From the NCBI GenBank assembly GCA_964528845.1, contig CAZGVE010000001.1, positions 1 through 64,000 on the forward strand: a DNA stretch of 64,000 nucleotides, written 5' to 3'. The position numbers and the translations under genes were made by a program. The notes under the pieces are model-generated. The model saw only the letters and a program-made list of their open reading frames with translations, was not told where the DNA came from and ran no database searches. Each line of letters begins with the position of its first letter. The first letter of the stretch is position 1. Source of the stretch: FEN-1191 sp964528845 (GTDB lineage: Bacteria; Pseudomonadota; Gammaproteobacteria; Steroidobacterales; Steroidobacteraceae). Shown here piece after piece: positions 1 through 8,136 of the stretch.

Positions 1-29
1 CACCCAGGACTGCTCGGCCGCGGGCAGAG

Positions 30-473
30 TCATTTTTGGTCTGGTGGCAGCTTGGGCCGCATCAAAAGCGCAGCAAGATTAGATGCGCAAAGTGCAGCCA
101 TCACAACAGCGGGGATGATCATGCCAAAGTGGGCATGACGAGGAAGTTCGAGTGGCCCGTCGCCGTCACGCCAGCTGGCAGCCACAAAAAAAGCGACGGC
201 AAGGAAGCCAAACAAGAAGGTGCGACGCCATAGGCGATGCGTGTAATAGGGCTCGACGTAGCGGCTGCCGCGCCAGCCAGGTGCACGGAACATCTCCATA
301 AGAGCGGCAGGTGGTTCTTTACCCTGATCGGTAAAGGTTTTAATCATGTCCAGTATGCGTTTACTCTCCTGATGACGCACTGCAATGCGGGCGAAGACGG
401 CGACCATCCAGACGACGGGAAAGATAAGCCACCAGAAGTGGGTAAGGACTCCATATAGATCACCGTGTTCCAT
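30..473 (-). CDS. Small inner-membrane protein, unknown function
   Basis: This 147-residue protein has three hydrophobic segments (about residues 8-29, 84-101 and 116-137) separated by charged, Arg-rich stretches, so it should sit in the inner membrane. The ATG at 473 has GGAG five bases upstream, a good ribosome binding site. That, and the 132-bp gap to the membrane gene upstream, suggest it is translated independently even if co-transcribed. I recognise no catalytic motif or named family; the only inference is an envelope role, given the membrane and protease neighbours. Confidence 0.7.
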   Translation of the reverse strand: MEHGDLYGVLTHFWWLIFPVVWMVAVFARIAVRHQESKRILDMIKTFTDQGKEPPAALMEMFRAPGWRGSRYVEPYYTHRLWRRTFLFGFLAVAFFVAASWRDGDGPLELPRHAHFGMIIPAVVMAALCASNLAALLMRPKLPPDQK

Positions 474-605
474 GGCTGCTCCGTATCTTGTGTACGACTA
501 CTATTGGCCGCCGTAGTGGTCTTTGGATGCACCGTGGTGCCCTGGATCAGGCTCCAGCATGGCCGCCCTGCCCTGCAGATCCAGGCGCGCGGAGGCTCCG
601 TCGGC

Positions 606-986
606 TCATTCCACGCCGCTTGGCGTGATGGCGCTCAGGTCCAATGCGCCCGTGAACTCAAGATAGGCAAGCACCGGCAACGCGAGTAGTGAAACAAGCG
701 CGGATATCCTGACGAATCGAGCGAGGAGCCTGGATTGGCAATTCCCTGCGCACCGATAGGTGGCGATCGTCACGTAGACAGAGAATGCCAGGCCGAACAG
801 CGTATAGGCATGCATCGCGAAGCGATTATCCGAATCGATGAACAAGCCCACCGCGCCGACCACAATCGATCCCAGGAGGCCATAGCCCCACACCACCTTC
901 GATAAAGATGTTTTGCCCTGTAGCGGCTCGCAAAGGGCGGCTACGGCTCTGGTTTCCAACGCGGTGGGTCTGCGGTTCATATGCAT
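606..986 (-). CDS. Small inner-membrane protein, unknown function
   Basis: This 126-residue protein has three predicted membrane helices (about residues 29-50, 57-78 and 91-112). Its start lies 8 bases after the stop of the upstream M48 peptidase gene, so it is probably the last member of the DUF898-M48 transcript. Two starts are possible: ATG at 986 (used here) and a second in-frame ATG at 980. Only a weak AGG lies upstream. No family is recognised. Confidence 0.65.
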   Translation of the reverse strand: MHMNRRPTALETRAVAALCEPLQGKTSLSKVVWGYGLLGSIVVGAVGLFIDSDNRFAMHAYTLFGLAFSVYVTIATYRCAGNCQSRLLARFVRISALVSLLALPVLAYLEFTGALDLSAITPSGVE

Positions 987-994
987 CTGAGAAC

Positions 995-2005
995 CTAGTT
1001 GGCGGTAGACGATGCGGCAAGCGCCCGCAAGTGACGCAGGCGCTCATCCGTCGACGGGTGACTGGCCAGATATCCTCCGTTCGAGAGCTCGGGGCGCAAT
1101 TGCGCCAGCCTTGCTAGCGCGTCAGCGAGTAGCGCCGGCGACATTCCATTGTGCAGCAGGAGCAAGGCCGCATAGTCGTCAGCTTGCCGTTCAAATTCTT
1201 GTGAATACCGCGATTGCAGGACCGCGGCCGGCGCCGCAGCGAGCAGGGGGCTGATATCACCCACATAGAAAGTCAGAAATGCTCCTACCGCAGAACCCTG
1301 CAGCAGCATCTGCAAGCCGTGACGTCCGTGGGCGTGACCAAGCTCATGCGCGAGTACCGCCAGAATCTGCCGATCATCGCCGATCGCATCAATCAGCCCG
1401 TCAAGAACGATGATCGTTCCGTCGGGCAAAGTGAAGGCGTTGGCTCCCAGTTGCGGAGAACGCCGAAACAGCAACTCCGACGCAGGAGTGCCGCCATCTG
1501 GCATGCGCAATGCACGGAATGCGCTACCGATGGCCTGGCGACGTGCCTCGGGGATCTGACTCGGCATCAGAACGCTCCCCTCCAGCGCTTTGAGCGCCTG
1601 CGCCGACAACGCGGTTCCAATGGCCGGCGAGAGATGTCGCGCGCCCTTTGCGGCCGCCCACGGCAGCCCCCATTGATAGGCGACTATGACCATCGACACA
1701 CACAGCACGCACGCCCCGAAGACCAGCGGACCGTGGCGCTGCATGCGATCCACCCATCCGTCGCGATGAGTCGTAGACGCCAACAGGGTATTGAGCGCCG
1801 GCAGATCGCTCACTTCGCAAAACGCGCCGTCTGTCAGTCGAATGCGGCGCGGAGCACGGCCAAGCTGCTCATCCACCTTGACCTCTGAGAATGGCGCACG
1901 AAGATCGATGTCCTCGCCGGTGACGATCAGATCGCCGCCGACCACGGACAGCGTTACAGCGTGTATGCGAGTGGAACGTCCATCGCTGTATTTCGCATTG
2001 ACCAT
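995..2005 (-). CDS. Membrane-anchored M48 family zinc metallopeptidase
   Basis: This 336-residue protein has a soluble N-terminal region, one membrane segment at about 93-112 and a C-terminal M48 peptidase domain. The zinc site is visible as HELGH (residues 220-224), and the downstream Glu ligand is in SQEFERQAD (E270). M48 enzymes of this type (HtpX/Oma1/BepA relatives) degrade or process envelope proteins. The gene starts 18 bp after the DUF898 gene on the same strand. That pairing is recurrent in proteobacteria and suggests joint function, perhaps membrane-protein quality control. The residues before the membrane segment resemble no domain I can name. Confidence 0.88.
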   Translation of the reverse strand: MVNAKYSDGRSTRIHAVTLSVVGGDLIVTGEDIDLRAPFSEVKVDEQLGRAPRRIRLTDGAFCEVSDLPALNTLLASTTHRDGWVDRMQRHGPLVFGACVLCVSMVIVAYQWGLPWAAAKGARHLSPAIGTALSAQALKALEGSVLMPSQIPEARRQAIGSAFRALRMPDGGTPASELLFRRSPQLGANAFTLPDGTIIVLDGLIDAIGDDRQILAVLAHELGHAHGRHGLQMLLQGSAVGAFLTFYVGDISPLLAAAPAAVLQSRYSQEFERQADDYAALLLLHNGMSPALLADALARLAQLRPELSNGGYLASHPSTDERLRHLRALAASSTAN

Positions 2006-2023
2006 TGCCGGCGCGTGCCAGGC

Positions 2024-3109
2024 CTACAGGGAGATGTCGAAGTCAAAGGCCGTTGCTGCCTCTTCGCCGACGGCACCGATGCTCTCGGGCTCCGCCGACA
2101 CGAATTCCTGCAGATCGCTGGCCGGCAACAATTGTATGGCGTTCAGCTGAATCCTCGCCATGCGCACCGTGGCCCACGGCGTGTACAGTCCGAGTGTGAG
2201 CACGACCAGCACAAAGTTGCTCATGCCGATTCCAACAAGCGCGATTGGAGAAATATTGCATTGGATACGATGCTCGCCGAGGCGCGTATTGTTCCAGATC
2301 AGGTTGGTGATCAGCGCATGAAAAACGGGACCGATGATGATCGCCGTCAGAATTAGCGCTCCGTACAGGATAATGATGGCTCTTAAGACTGCACGCGGAT
2401 CCGGGTGGCCGCCATGCCGCTGCATTTGCGTAAGGGCGGCCAGTCCGCTGCCGAGACCGGATCCGATGATCACCACGGCAAAAACCACGATGGCTGCCAG
2501 CAGCAGCAGGTAAATCCCATAGAACTCCGTCGCGCCGGCATGAAAGGAAAATCGCGTGCGTGCAAACCAGCTGTTGTCGTGCTGATATTCCTTCAGTCGC
2601 TGATGCATGAAGGGCGCCATCACATAGAGCGTGAGCAGTGTCAGGAATCCATTGAGCAGAAACACGCGGTAGGAGCCGGCGACGCTGCCCCGAAAGTGGA
2701 ATCGGATGCCGCGCCAGCTTGAATTGTACAGTCGAAATCGAAATGAATTGCGCAGCAGCCACGGCAATGCCAGCGCAATCGCTATAACGACCAGAATGGT
2801 AACCCGCGAACGCAGGCCTATTGAGAATCTATAGCCAACCGCCAGGGCGAGCGCGATGAGTCTTCCGGCGAGGATCTTCACCGGGCTGCCGTGAAAATCG
2901 AAGCTGGACCCTGCCAGCTCGGTGTGCCGGTAGAAGTATTGCAGTCGGCGCACCTTGGCCCACGCCGAGTAGATGCCTACGGTGACGATCGTCAGGAGCA
3001 GGTTCACGATCCAGATGCGGAAATACTCACCGCCCTGGCCGCTAAACCGAATGGGTATGGGCTCTTGAGTCGAAGCGGTCGGCGGCTCGGTCTGGGATAC
3101 GTTTTCCAT
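2024..3109 (-). CDS. DUF898 (YjgN) family multi-pass membrane protein
   Basis: This 361-residue polytopic protein belongs to the YjgN/DUF898 family. The start is recognisable from RFSGQGGEYFRIWIVNLL and the family signature YSAWAKVRRLQYFYRHT. The signature recurs in degenerate form near the C-terminus (YTPWATVRMARIQLN), consistent with an internal duplication of the membrane unit. Its function is unknown. It heads a likely operon with the M48 peptidase (18-bp gap) and a small membrane protein. An 11-bp palindrome (GTGGATTCCAC, 3112-3122) lies immediately before the start codon and may matter for regulation or ribosome access. Confidence 0.85.
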   Translation of the reverse strand: MENVSQTEPPTASTQEPIPIRFSGQGGEYFRIWIVNLLLTIVTVGIYSAWAKVRRLQYFYRHTELAGSSFDFHGSPVKILAGRLIALALAVGYRFSIGLRSRVTILVVIAIALALPWLLRNSFRFRLYNSSWRGIRFHFRGSVAGSYRVFLLNGFLTLLTLYVMAPFMHQRLKEYQHDNSWFARTRFSFHAGATEFYGIYLLLLAAIVVFAVVIIGSGLGSGLAALTQMQRHGGHPDPRAVLRAIIILYGALILTAIIIGPVFHALITNLIWNNTRLGEHRIQCNISPIALVGIGMSNFVLVVLTLGLYTPWATVRMARIQLNAIQLLPASDLQEFVSAEPESIGAVGEEAATAFDFDISL

Positions 3110-3227
3110 TGGTGGATTCCACTCTTATTGTGAATAGTGTGCGCAATCGTCATTGGCCGCGCGCGCACCGCAGCGTGCTCCCCCATGCGCTTTCCCGCTG
3201 CCTGACGTAGCAACGATGACGGCTCGA

Positions 3228-3859
3228 TCAGTGTGCGCTTTCCCTGGCGACCAGGTACCTGATCAGGTCGACGAGATCGTCAGTACTACTGAGCGAATCG
3301 AGAATGACCCGATACTTCCCGTTCACGACGATGCACGGCGTACTTGGCACCTGCATGGCCGCCACCTGCGCATCCGCCGCCCGAACCTTCGCATCGACCG
3401 CAAAAGAACTGGCCGCCGCAAGAAACGCGTCGGGTTTCACCCCCGTCATGCGTTCATAGCACCTCGCGGCATCCTGGATCGTGGGCAGCGGATATCGCAG
3501 GCGGTGCGTCACGGGATCGCTGACCGCAAGCTCCCCGGTCTTCCAGACCGCGTCGTACATACCCTGATGGGTGCGATCCGCGATTCCGAGGGACTGGGCG
3601 GCGAAATACGCACGCTGCAGCATCGGCCAGTCCTCGCTCGGATTGAACGAGGCGGGCAGAAACACCAACTGTGCATTCGGCGGCAGGCTGGACTTGATCT
3701 TGTCGATGATCGGCTGGAAGCCATTGCAGGCCGGGCAGCCNNNNNNNNNNNNNNNNNNNNNNNNNNNNNNNNNNNNNNNNNNNNNNNNNNNNNNNNNNNN
3801 NNNNNNNNNNNNNNNNNNNNNNNNNNNNNNNNNNNNNNNNCGGCAATGCAGCGTTTCAT
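3228..3859 (-). CDS. dsbA: DsbA-like thiol:disulfide interchange protein, interrupted by an assembly gap
   Basis: The 3' portion encodes a DsbA/thioredoxin-fold oxidoreductase. It begins right after the gap with GCPACNGFQP, whose CPAC is the redox-active CXXC. An alpha-helical insert follows, then the cis-proline loop VPSTPCIVVNGKYRV typical of periplasmic DsbA. Upstream of the gap, GGAGAA precedes ATG at 3859 with codons for MKRCIA, the start of a signal peptide. The gap therefore hides only the rest of the signal and the first strand. The two parts are not in frame across exactly 100 N; an intact gene needs a gap length equal to 2 modulo 3, so 100 is a placeholder. It presumably oxidises cysteines of exported proteins. 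Confidence 0.85.
3741..3840. other. Scaffold gap of 100 N inside dsbA
   Basis: Exactly 100 N, the usual placeholder for a gap of unknown size. The bases flanking it share no repeat, unlike the second gap, so real sequence is missing. From the DsbA family layout, roughly 40-45 codons of signal peptide and N-terminal strand are expected here. Confidence 0.95.
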
Positions 3860-3995
3860 ATTGTTCTCCAATGCCCATTTGCGTGAATAATCGTAACGCA
3901 TTCGCTATCGACGTTGGACTATTAGGCAGATGGGCTCCGAGCATTCTCCCCCGTGCGGACCCGACGCAGGCGGGTGAATTCAAGGCAATCGCGCG

Positions 3996-4673
3996 TCACC
4001 CGGTCGACGTGACAGACGCCGCAGCTCCCAACGGGTTGCCGGCCTGTTCGATCCGCGATGCAATCGTCTCCTGGACGAAGTGCGCCGTGGACTTCAGCTC
4101 CTCAGGCTTCTGCTCCACCTGGTAGATCATGAACTTCTCCACTGCCAGGCTGTAGGAGGCCAGATCGGAATAGTGGGTATACGCCGCGAGCAATTGGGAT
4201 TCCGACACCGCATCGAGCAGCCGATCCAGCAATCGGTGCCACGCCACCGTGGACCAGACCGGCGGTGGATGCGACGCAAGCCATTCCCGTCCGCTCTGAT
4301 TGGCCACGCTGAACACCGGATTGTCCGTGCTGGTCTCCCGGCGATACTCCGCCAGCGTCTTCAGGTTGTGGGCGATCTCCGCTTGCACCAGCCGCCGTGC
4401 GGTTTGCGCGCGAAGGGTCCGCTCGGATGCATCACGGCGCCGTTGATCGGCGGTGGTCAGCCAATACACCAAAAGGGAGGCCGCGGCGGCAATCCCGGCG
4501 CCGATGAGGGCACCGATGAATCCCACGACCGCATCGGCCGTCGGTCCATGTTCCGACCCGTGTGCGGCCTCCCCAGCGGCGTGCGCCGACGGGTCGAGCA
4601 GCAAGAACGCCGCGGCCAGAAGGAGCAGCACTCGCCCAGACGGGTATCGTGACGGCAGGGCAAGTTGATTCAT
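3996..4673 (-). CDS. Membrane-anchored protein with N-terminal signal, unknown function
   Basis: This 225-residue protein starts MNQLALPSRYPSG with a hydrophobic leader (about 14-30). A His-rich linker (AAHGSEHGP) and a second, glycine-rich membrane helix (about 46-70, with GFIGALIGAGIAAAASLL) follow. The rest is a soluble, mostly helical region rich in Arg, Glu and Leu. The ATG at 4673 overlaps the stop of the upstream MOSC gene as ATGA, so it is probably translated by reinitiation; no independent Shine-Dalgarno is visible. An in-frame extension to 4892 would overlap the MOSC gene by over 200 bp and is unlikely. No family is recognised. Confidence 0.65.
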   Translation of the reverse strand: MNQLALPSRYPSGRVLLLLAAAFLLLDPSAHAAGEAAHGSEHGPTADAVVGFIGALIGAGIAAAASLLVYWLTTADQRRRDASERTLRAQTARRLVQAEIAHNLKTLAEYRRETSTDNPVFSVANQSGREWLASHPPPVWSTVAWHRLLDRLLDAVSESQLLAAYTHYSDLASYSLAVEKFMIYQVEQKPEELKSTAHFVQETIASRIEQAGNPLGAAASVTSTG

Positions 4674-5155
4674 CGCGGTGGCGTCATTTCTTGTTGGCGG
4701 TGAACGAATTCCACATCGACGGAATCGCCGACGCGGATGAGCCCGCTGGTCAGGATCCTCGCCCGAAGCCCGCCCTTGTGGACGAAGAACTCGAGCGTCT
4801 CGCGGTAGGTTCTCCTCGCGAACAGGCTGCACGGCTCGCAAAGTTCCAGCCCCTCGAGTTCGACCTCGCCGACTACGAACCGCCGCCCGCACAATGCGTT
4901 CAGGTCGACGCCGACGGTGACCAGATTGCGTCGCGGCTGATCAGCGGTCAAGGGCAGTCCGGAGGCGGTGTCAAATGCCTCGATCTGCTCACGCTCGATC
5001 AGGGTGAGTTGATAGTCCGGAGATTTTCGATTCTTGGCGATGCTGTAGCGATCGCCATCCAGTCCACAGTCCGCTAAGGCGCGGACCGAGCTGAGGGACC
5101 GCATCGGGGCACCGCGCTGCGGCGCAATGAATATGTGGCTCACCGATGGCATCAT
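4670..5155 (-). CDS. MOSC domain protein
   Basis: This 161-residue protein consists of one MOSC domain, the fold found at the C-terminus of molybdenum cofactor sulfurases and in YiiM/YuaD-type proteins. Supporting features are the N-terminal strand with GAPMRSL, the Arg-rich DQPRRNLVT segment and the conserved cysteine region LELCEPCS, where the invariant MOSC Cys lies. MOSC proteins bind or transfer molybdenum-cofactor sulfur or reduce N-hydroxylated compounds; the exact substrate cannot be told. The next gene starts inside its stop codon (ATGA). The start is uncertain between ATGs at 5155 and 5152. Confidence 0.85.
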   Translation of the reverse strand: MMPSVSHIFIAPQRGAPMRSLSSVRALADCGLDGDRYSIAKNRKSPDYQLTLIEREQIEAFDTASGLPLTADQPRRNLVTVGVDLNALCGRRFVVGEVELEGLELCEPCSLFARRTYRETLEFFVHKGGLRARILTSGLIRVGDSVDVEFVHRQQEMTPPR

Positions 5156-5504
5156 GGGTCGCAGCGCCGGAGGACTGTCCCGTCGACTTGGCGCCTATCA
5201 TCGGCCGTAGCCACTCCATCTGTCACCTCACGTCCATCGAGTTGACCGCCGCGCCTTAGTGCCCGCAGGCCGGTCGAGTATTCCGACCTGTAGAGAAGGC
5301 GGGAAATCTGCTGACGGGTGTGTCCCCTGTTCGGGAAGGCCTCGAGGTCAAAGCTCGACCGACGCCGGCCAGAGCACTACCCTGGATTGCTCGCCCACCG
5401 GCAGTCGCCACGCCCGGCTGGAGCGCTTGTCGGGAACCCGGTAGCGCGGTTCCTTCGGCGCTCCCGACGCCTCACTTTGCCGGGAGCTGCGGTGCGATTT
5501 GCCG
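5156..5504. other. 349-bp intergenic region without a recognised gene
   Basis: This lies between the start of the MOSC gene and the stop of the OmpA-family gene, both on the minus strand. It should contain the MOSC promoter and the ompA 3' end. The only structure I see is a 7-bp stem (GCTCCCG at 5460-5466 with CGGGAGC at 5481-5487, 14-nt loop) just after the OmpA-family stop. It has no U-run, so it is at best a weak terminator or an mRNA-stabilising hairpin. No convincing coding frame or RNA is seen. Confidence 0.4.
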
Positions 5505-6758
5505 TCAAGGGTGTTGGGGCGTCTTAGGTTGGGCGCCGAGCTCGGCCGCGGCGGTAGACGCCGCGGAGGCCTGCTGGCTATCCACGGAGACGTGCGCGGG
5601 CACGCTGCCGACCTGGAAGGCGACGCGTCTATTCTGGGCCCGTCCTTCCGCGCTGTCGTTGCTGAACGCAGGCTGGGATTTGCCGTAGCCTCGCGCCACA
5701 AGCCGGGACTCCTGGACTCCGTGCCCGACGAGGAAGGCCTTCACGGCATCGGCGCGCCGTTGCGAGAGTTTCAGGTTGTACGCCTCGGTTCCGATCGAAT
5801 CCGTATGCCCCTGAATCTCCACCGTCAGCTCCGGCTGCGCGGCCAGCGCTCCAGCCACTTCGCCGAGCGTCTGCTGCGCTGGGATCGTCAGTTGCTCCGA
5901 GTTGAACTCGAAGTCAATCCCGCGAACGACCACCAGCTGCTCGATGATGTGGCAGTCGGCATCGACCTGGAAGCCGGCGGGCGCATGACAGGGAGGAGGC
6001 AACGCTGCGACTTCCGGCGGTGGCGGCGGAGGTGGTGCGGGAGGCGGCGGCGCGGGTGGCGCAGGGGCGGCCTCTGCGACCGGCGCGGGCTCCGCCGCGC
6101 TTGCGGTGCCGAAGGTGTATCGCGCTCCGATCAGCAGCGACTGGGCGCCGTAGCGCGCATCGGTGCGGCCGCCGGCCCCGTCGTCAAACTGGCCATGGGC
6201 CGTCGCGAGGTCGCGATAGTCGATCGACATCGTCCATTGAGGGCTCAGCACGAAGCCAATGCCTGCACCTACCTGGTATCCGAGTTCAGCGGCGTAGAAA
6301 CTCCGGGTACCGATTCCGCTCGGAGTCGCCCCATGGTTGTCGTACCGCACCGTGCCGGCTCCGACTCCGAGGTATGGCTGCACGATACTCAGTATGCCGG
6401 TTGGTGCCTTCAGGTCGTACCAGATGTTCGCGTAGAGACTGTCGGTCAGCTGATCGCCAGTACTATTCAAGCCCAGCGTGTCGCGGTGCAGCCTGTTGCT
6501 GCGATGATCGAATTCGAGTTCCGGGCGCCAGCCGCCGCTGAACGCATACCCCCCGACCAGTCCGGCCGCCCAGCCCCTGTTGAAATGCAGCGTATCGATC
6601 ACCTGGCCGTTTGCGGACAGGTTCTTGGAATCCTGCCAGTTCAGTCCTCCCTCGAGCCCTACATAGGGACCATCGCCGGCCGGTGACGGTGCTGGCATGG
6701 AGACCAGCATGACCGCCGGCAGCAGCAGAGCGAGTTTGGATCGAGAGAAGTGCAGCAT
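5505..6758 (-). CDS. ompA: OmpA-family outer-membrane protein (beta-barrel plus peptidoglycan-binding domain)
   Basis: This 417-residue exported protein has a signal peptide (about 1-27), an eight-strand beta-barrel beginning GPYVGLEGGLNW, and a linker of almost pure Ala/Pro (about 222-252). The C-terminal OmpA domain shows the diagnostic GHTDSIGTEAYNLKLSQRRA, RLVARGYGKSQP and GRAQNRRV. The barrel should sit in the outer membrane while the C-domain grips meso-diaminopimelate in peptidoglycan. AAGGA nine bases before the ATG at 6758 supports the start. The C-terminus carries a Ser/Gln/Ala-rich tail of about 30 residues beyond the domain, not typical of classical OmpA. The upstream region is shared with the divergent ferritin-like gene. 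Confidence 0.92.
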   Translation of the reverse strand: MLHFSRSKLALLLPAVMLVSMPAPSPAGDGPYVGLEGGLNWQDSKNLSANGQVIDTLHFNRGWAAGLVGGYAFSGGWRPELEFDHRSNRLHRDTLGLNSTGDQLTDSLYANIWYDLKAPTGILSIVQPYLGVGAGTVRYDNHGATPSGIGTRSFYAAELGYQVGAGIGFVLSPQWTMSIDYRDLATAHGQFDDGAGGRTDARYGAQSLLIGARYTFGTASAAEPAPVAEAAPAPPAPPPPAPPPPPPPEVAALPPPCHAPAGFQVDADCHIIEQLVVVRGIDFEFNSEQLTIPAQQTLGEVAGALAAQPELTVEIQGHTDSIGTEAYNLKLSQRRADAVKAFLVGHGVQESRLVARGYGKSQPAFSNDSAEGRAQNRRVAFQVGSVPAHVSVDSQQASAASTAAAELGAQPKTPQHP

Positions 6759-7098
6759 GTCGACAATTCCTTAGGGACGCGCGTCATTGCGTTAGGAGAC
6801 ATGGTGCGCGATTCGCCGGCGCATCACTGTTCGATAGCGAACAACGCCAACGGCATCGCGGAAGGATCGTCCCGGATCAGGTCAACGGTGAAAGTCGCTC
6901 GCATCTCTGCGCTGTGCGAACACGATCAACTCCAGGTTCATGACGAAATGCCGGGCGGTATCTTTCGCCGGGGAACTGGTTGAGTGCGCGAGCGCACAGA
7001 TCGATCGAAGGAGTGGGAGCAGCCTGAATGCGCGCCTTGCTCGCTGCATCGACGCCATTTTGGTTTCATGGAACTTCCCGTGGCAATGGACAACACTC
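6759..7098. other. 340-bp divergent intergenic region between the ompA-like and ferritin-like genes
   Basis: The two genes diverge from here, so both promoters should lie inside it. I see no strong -35/-10 pair. One short palindrome (GTGCGC-GA-GCGCAC, 6984-6997) could be an operator or a hairpin in the ferritin-like leader. The region stays open in the ferritin frame back to 6940, but the residues there do not look like protein sequence. Confidence 0.35.
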
Positions 7099-7680
7099 AT
7101 GGCAAAGACTTCAGATTCCAGGTCGGTGGCAACCCCGTTCTTGACGGACATCAAGACGTTGCGCGAACGCGCCCGAAAGAACATTGGCGACGGTGGCGTG
7201 ACGCATGCCTACCAGGGCGATCCGCAGCAGACCATCGACATCCTACAGACCGTGCTGGCCACCGAGATCGTCTGTGTATTGCGCTACACCATGCACGCCG
7301 TCGCGGCCACGGGCATCTCCAGTGAGGGCGTCAAGGAAGAATTTGCGGAACATGCGAAGGACGAGGCCGAGCACGCCCGGGCGGTGGCGGAACGCATCAA
7401 TCAACTGGGCGGCAGGCCGGATCTCGATCCGAAGGGCCTGGAATCCCGTTCGGCTTCCCAGTATGGAGATGCCGACTCGCTGATAGAGATGATCAAGGAG
7501 AACCTGATCGCGGAGCGCATAGCCGTGGATCACTATCGCGAGCTCATCCGGTACTTTGGTGATCGCGATTCCGGAACTCGCAGATTGCTGGAATCGATCC
7601 TGGTCAAGGAGGAGGAACACGCCAACGACATGCATGACCTCCTCGTTGCGCATGAGGGTCGACCAATGCTCAAGCGCTGA
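7099..7680 (+). CDS. Ferritin-like / bacterioferritin-type di-iron protein
   Basis: This 193-residue four-helix ferritin-like protein has paired di-iron ligands: E56 (LATEIVC), the first ExxH in DEAEH (E89, H92), E139 (IAER) and the second ExxH (E171, H174). The layout matches bacterioferritins and archaeal Dps-like proteins, which oxidise Fe(II) with oxygen or peroxide and may store iron. The ATG at 7099 is chosen because the conserved region begins shortly after it; there is no strong Shine-Dalgarno. An extension to 6940 is possible but adds non-protein-like sequence. The repeat-protein gene follows within 30 bp, suggesting one transcript. Confidence 0.87.
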   Translation: MAKTSDSRSVATPFLTDIKTLRERARKNIGDGGVTHAYQGDPQQTIDILQTVLATEIVCVLRYTMHAVAATGISSEGVKEEFAEHAKDEAEHARAVAERINQLGGRPDLDPKGLESRSASQYGDADSLIEMIKENLIAERIAVDHYRELIRYFGDRDSGTRRLLESILVKEEEHANDMHDLLVAHEGRPMLKR

Positions 7681-7695
7681 GGACGCCGCGAACCG

Positions 7696-7750
7696 ATTCA
7701 CGCACGTGGCGAACCTGTTCGCTACCGCACAGTTCGTGCATCACTGCGTC
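7696..7750. repeat. 55-bp exact direct repeat, left copy (flanks scaffold gap)
   Basis: These 55 bases are identical to 7851-7905 on the other side of the 100-N run. An exact overlap of this size equals a commonly used assembly k-mer, so the two contig ends most likely overlap and should be merged. It encodes the start of the repeat protein. Confidence 0.9.
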
Positions 7751-7850
7751 NNNNNNNNNNNNNNNNNNNNNNNNNNNNNNNNNNNNNNNNNNNNNNNNNN
7801 NNNNNNNNNNNNNNNNNNNNNNNNNNNNNNNNNNNNNNNNNNNNNNNNNN
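7751..7850. other. Scaffold gap of 100 N, probably a false gap
   Basis: The run of exactly 100 N is bounded on both sides by the same 55-bp sequence. Removing the N run and one repeat copy joins the ferritin-like gene and the repeat-protein gene with 25 bp between stop and GTG. Confidence 0.9.
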
Positions 7851-7905
7851 ATTCACGCACGTGGCGAACCTGTTCGCTACCGCACAGTTCGTGCATCACT
7901 GCGTC
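7851..7905. repeat. 55-bp exact direct repeat, right copy
   Basis: This is the second copy of 7696-7750; see that entry. It contains the GTG (7861) that opens the small repeat protein. Confidence 0.9.
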
Positions 7906-8109
7906 TATACCCCGGATCACAGCCCCGGACTGGAACTCATCGCGCAATTGTCGTCGTGGAAGCCGCCGGGGCTGATCGCTCAACTCTCCGGATATACGGC
8001 ACCTGCCAGCATCTCGCGGCTGTCGCGCCGGAAGTCCCCCGGCGCCATTTCTGCTCTGTCTGGATGGAAATCCCCTGGTGCCATCTCTGAGTTGTCGAGG
8101 ACACACTAG
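7861..8109 (+). CDS. Small protein built of 12-residue tandem repeats, unknown function
   Basis: This is an 82-residue protein if started at GTG 7861. After a head of about 25 residues with HHC and YTPDHSPG, it consists of four and three-quarter repeats of 12 residues. The loose pattern is [LAS]-I-[AS]-x-L-S-x-x-[KT]-x-P-[GA], at residues 26-37, 38-49, 50-61, 62-73 and 74-82. The coding DNA is correspondingly periodic (36 bp, 7936-8106) but synonymous sites have diverged, so the repeat is held at protein level. With the false gap closed, the frame opens back to an ATG at 7652, overlapping the ferritin-like gene by 29 bp. The true start is undecided. I recognise no family. Confidence 0.6.
   Translation: MANLFATAQFVHHCVYTPDHSPGLELIAQLSSWKPPGLIAQLSGYTAPASISRLSRRKSPGAISALSGWKSPGAISELSRTH
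7936..8106 (+). repeat. 36-bp-period coding repeat (12-residue units)
   Basis: Units lie at 7936-7971, 7972-8007, 8008-8043, 8044-8079 and a partial one at 8080-8106. They align at protein level (I-S-x-L-S ... K-S-P-G) with many synonymous differences, which argues for an old, selected protein repeat rather than a recent DNA expansion. Confidence 0.75.
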
Positions 8110-8136
8110 ACCGCGCCCCTCCGAGGGATCGGCGCC

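Noticed and set aside
6940..7098. N-terminal extension of the ferritin-like protein
   Set aside because: The 53 extra residues are Trp/Cys/Arg-rich with no family match, and the conserved domain begins after the ATG at 7099.
7936..8106. 36-bp-period repeats as a possible CRISPR array
   Set aside because: There are no conserved repeat and unique spacer units. The period is within one reading frame and conserved at protein level only.
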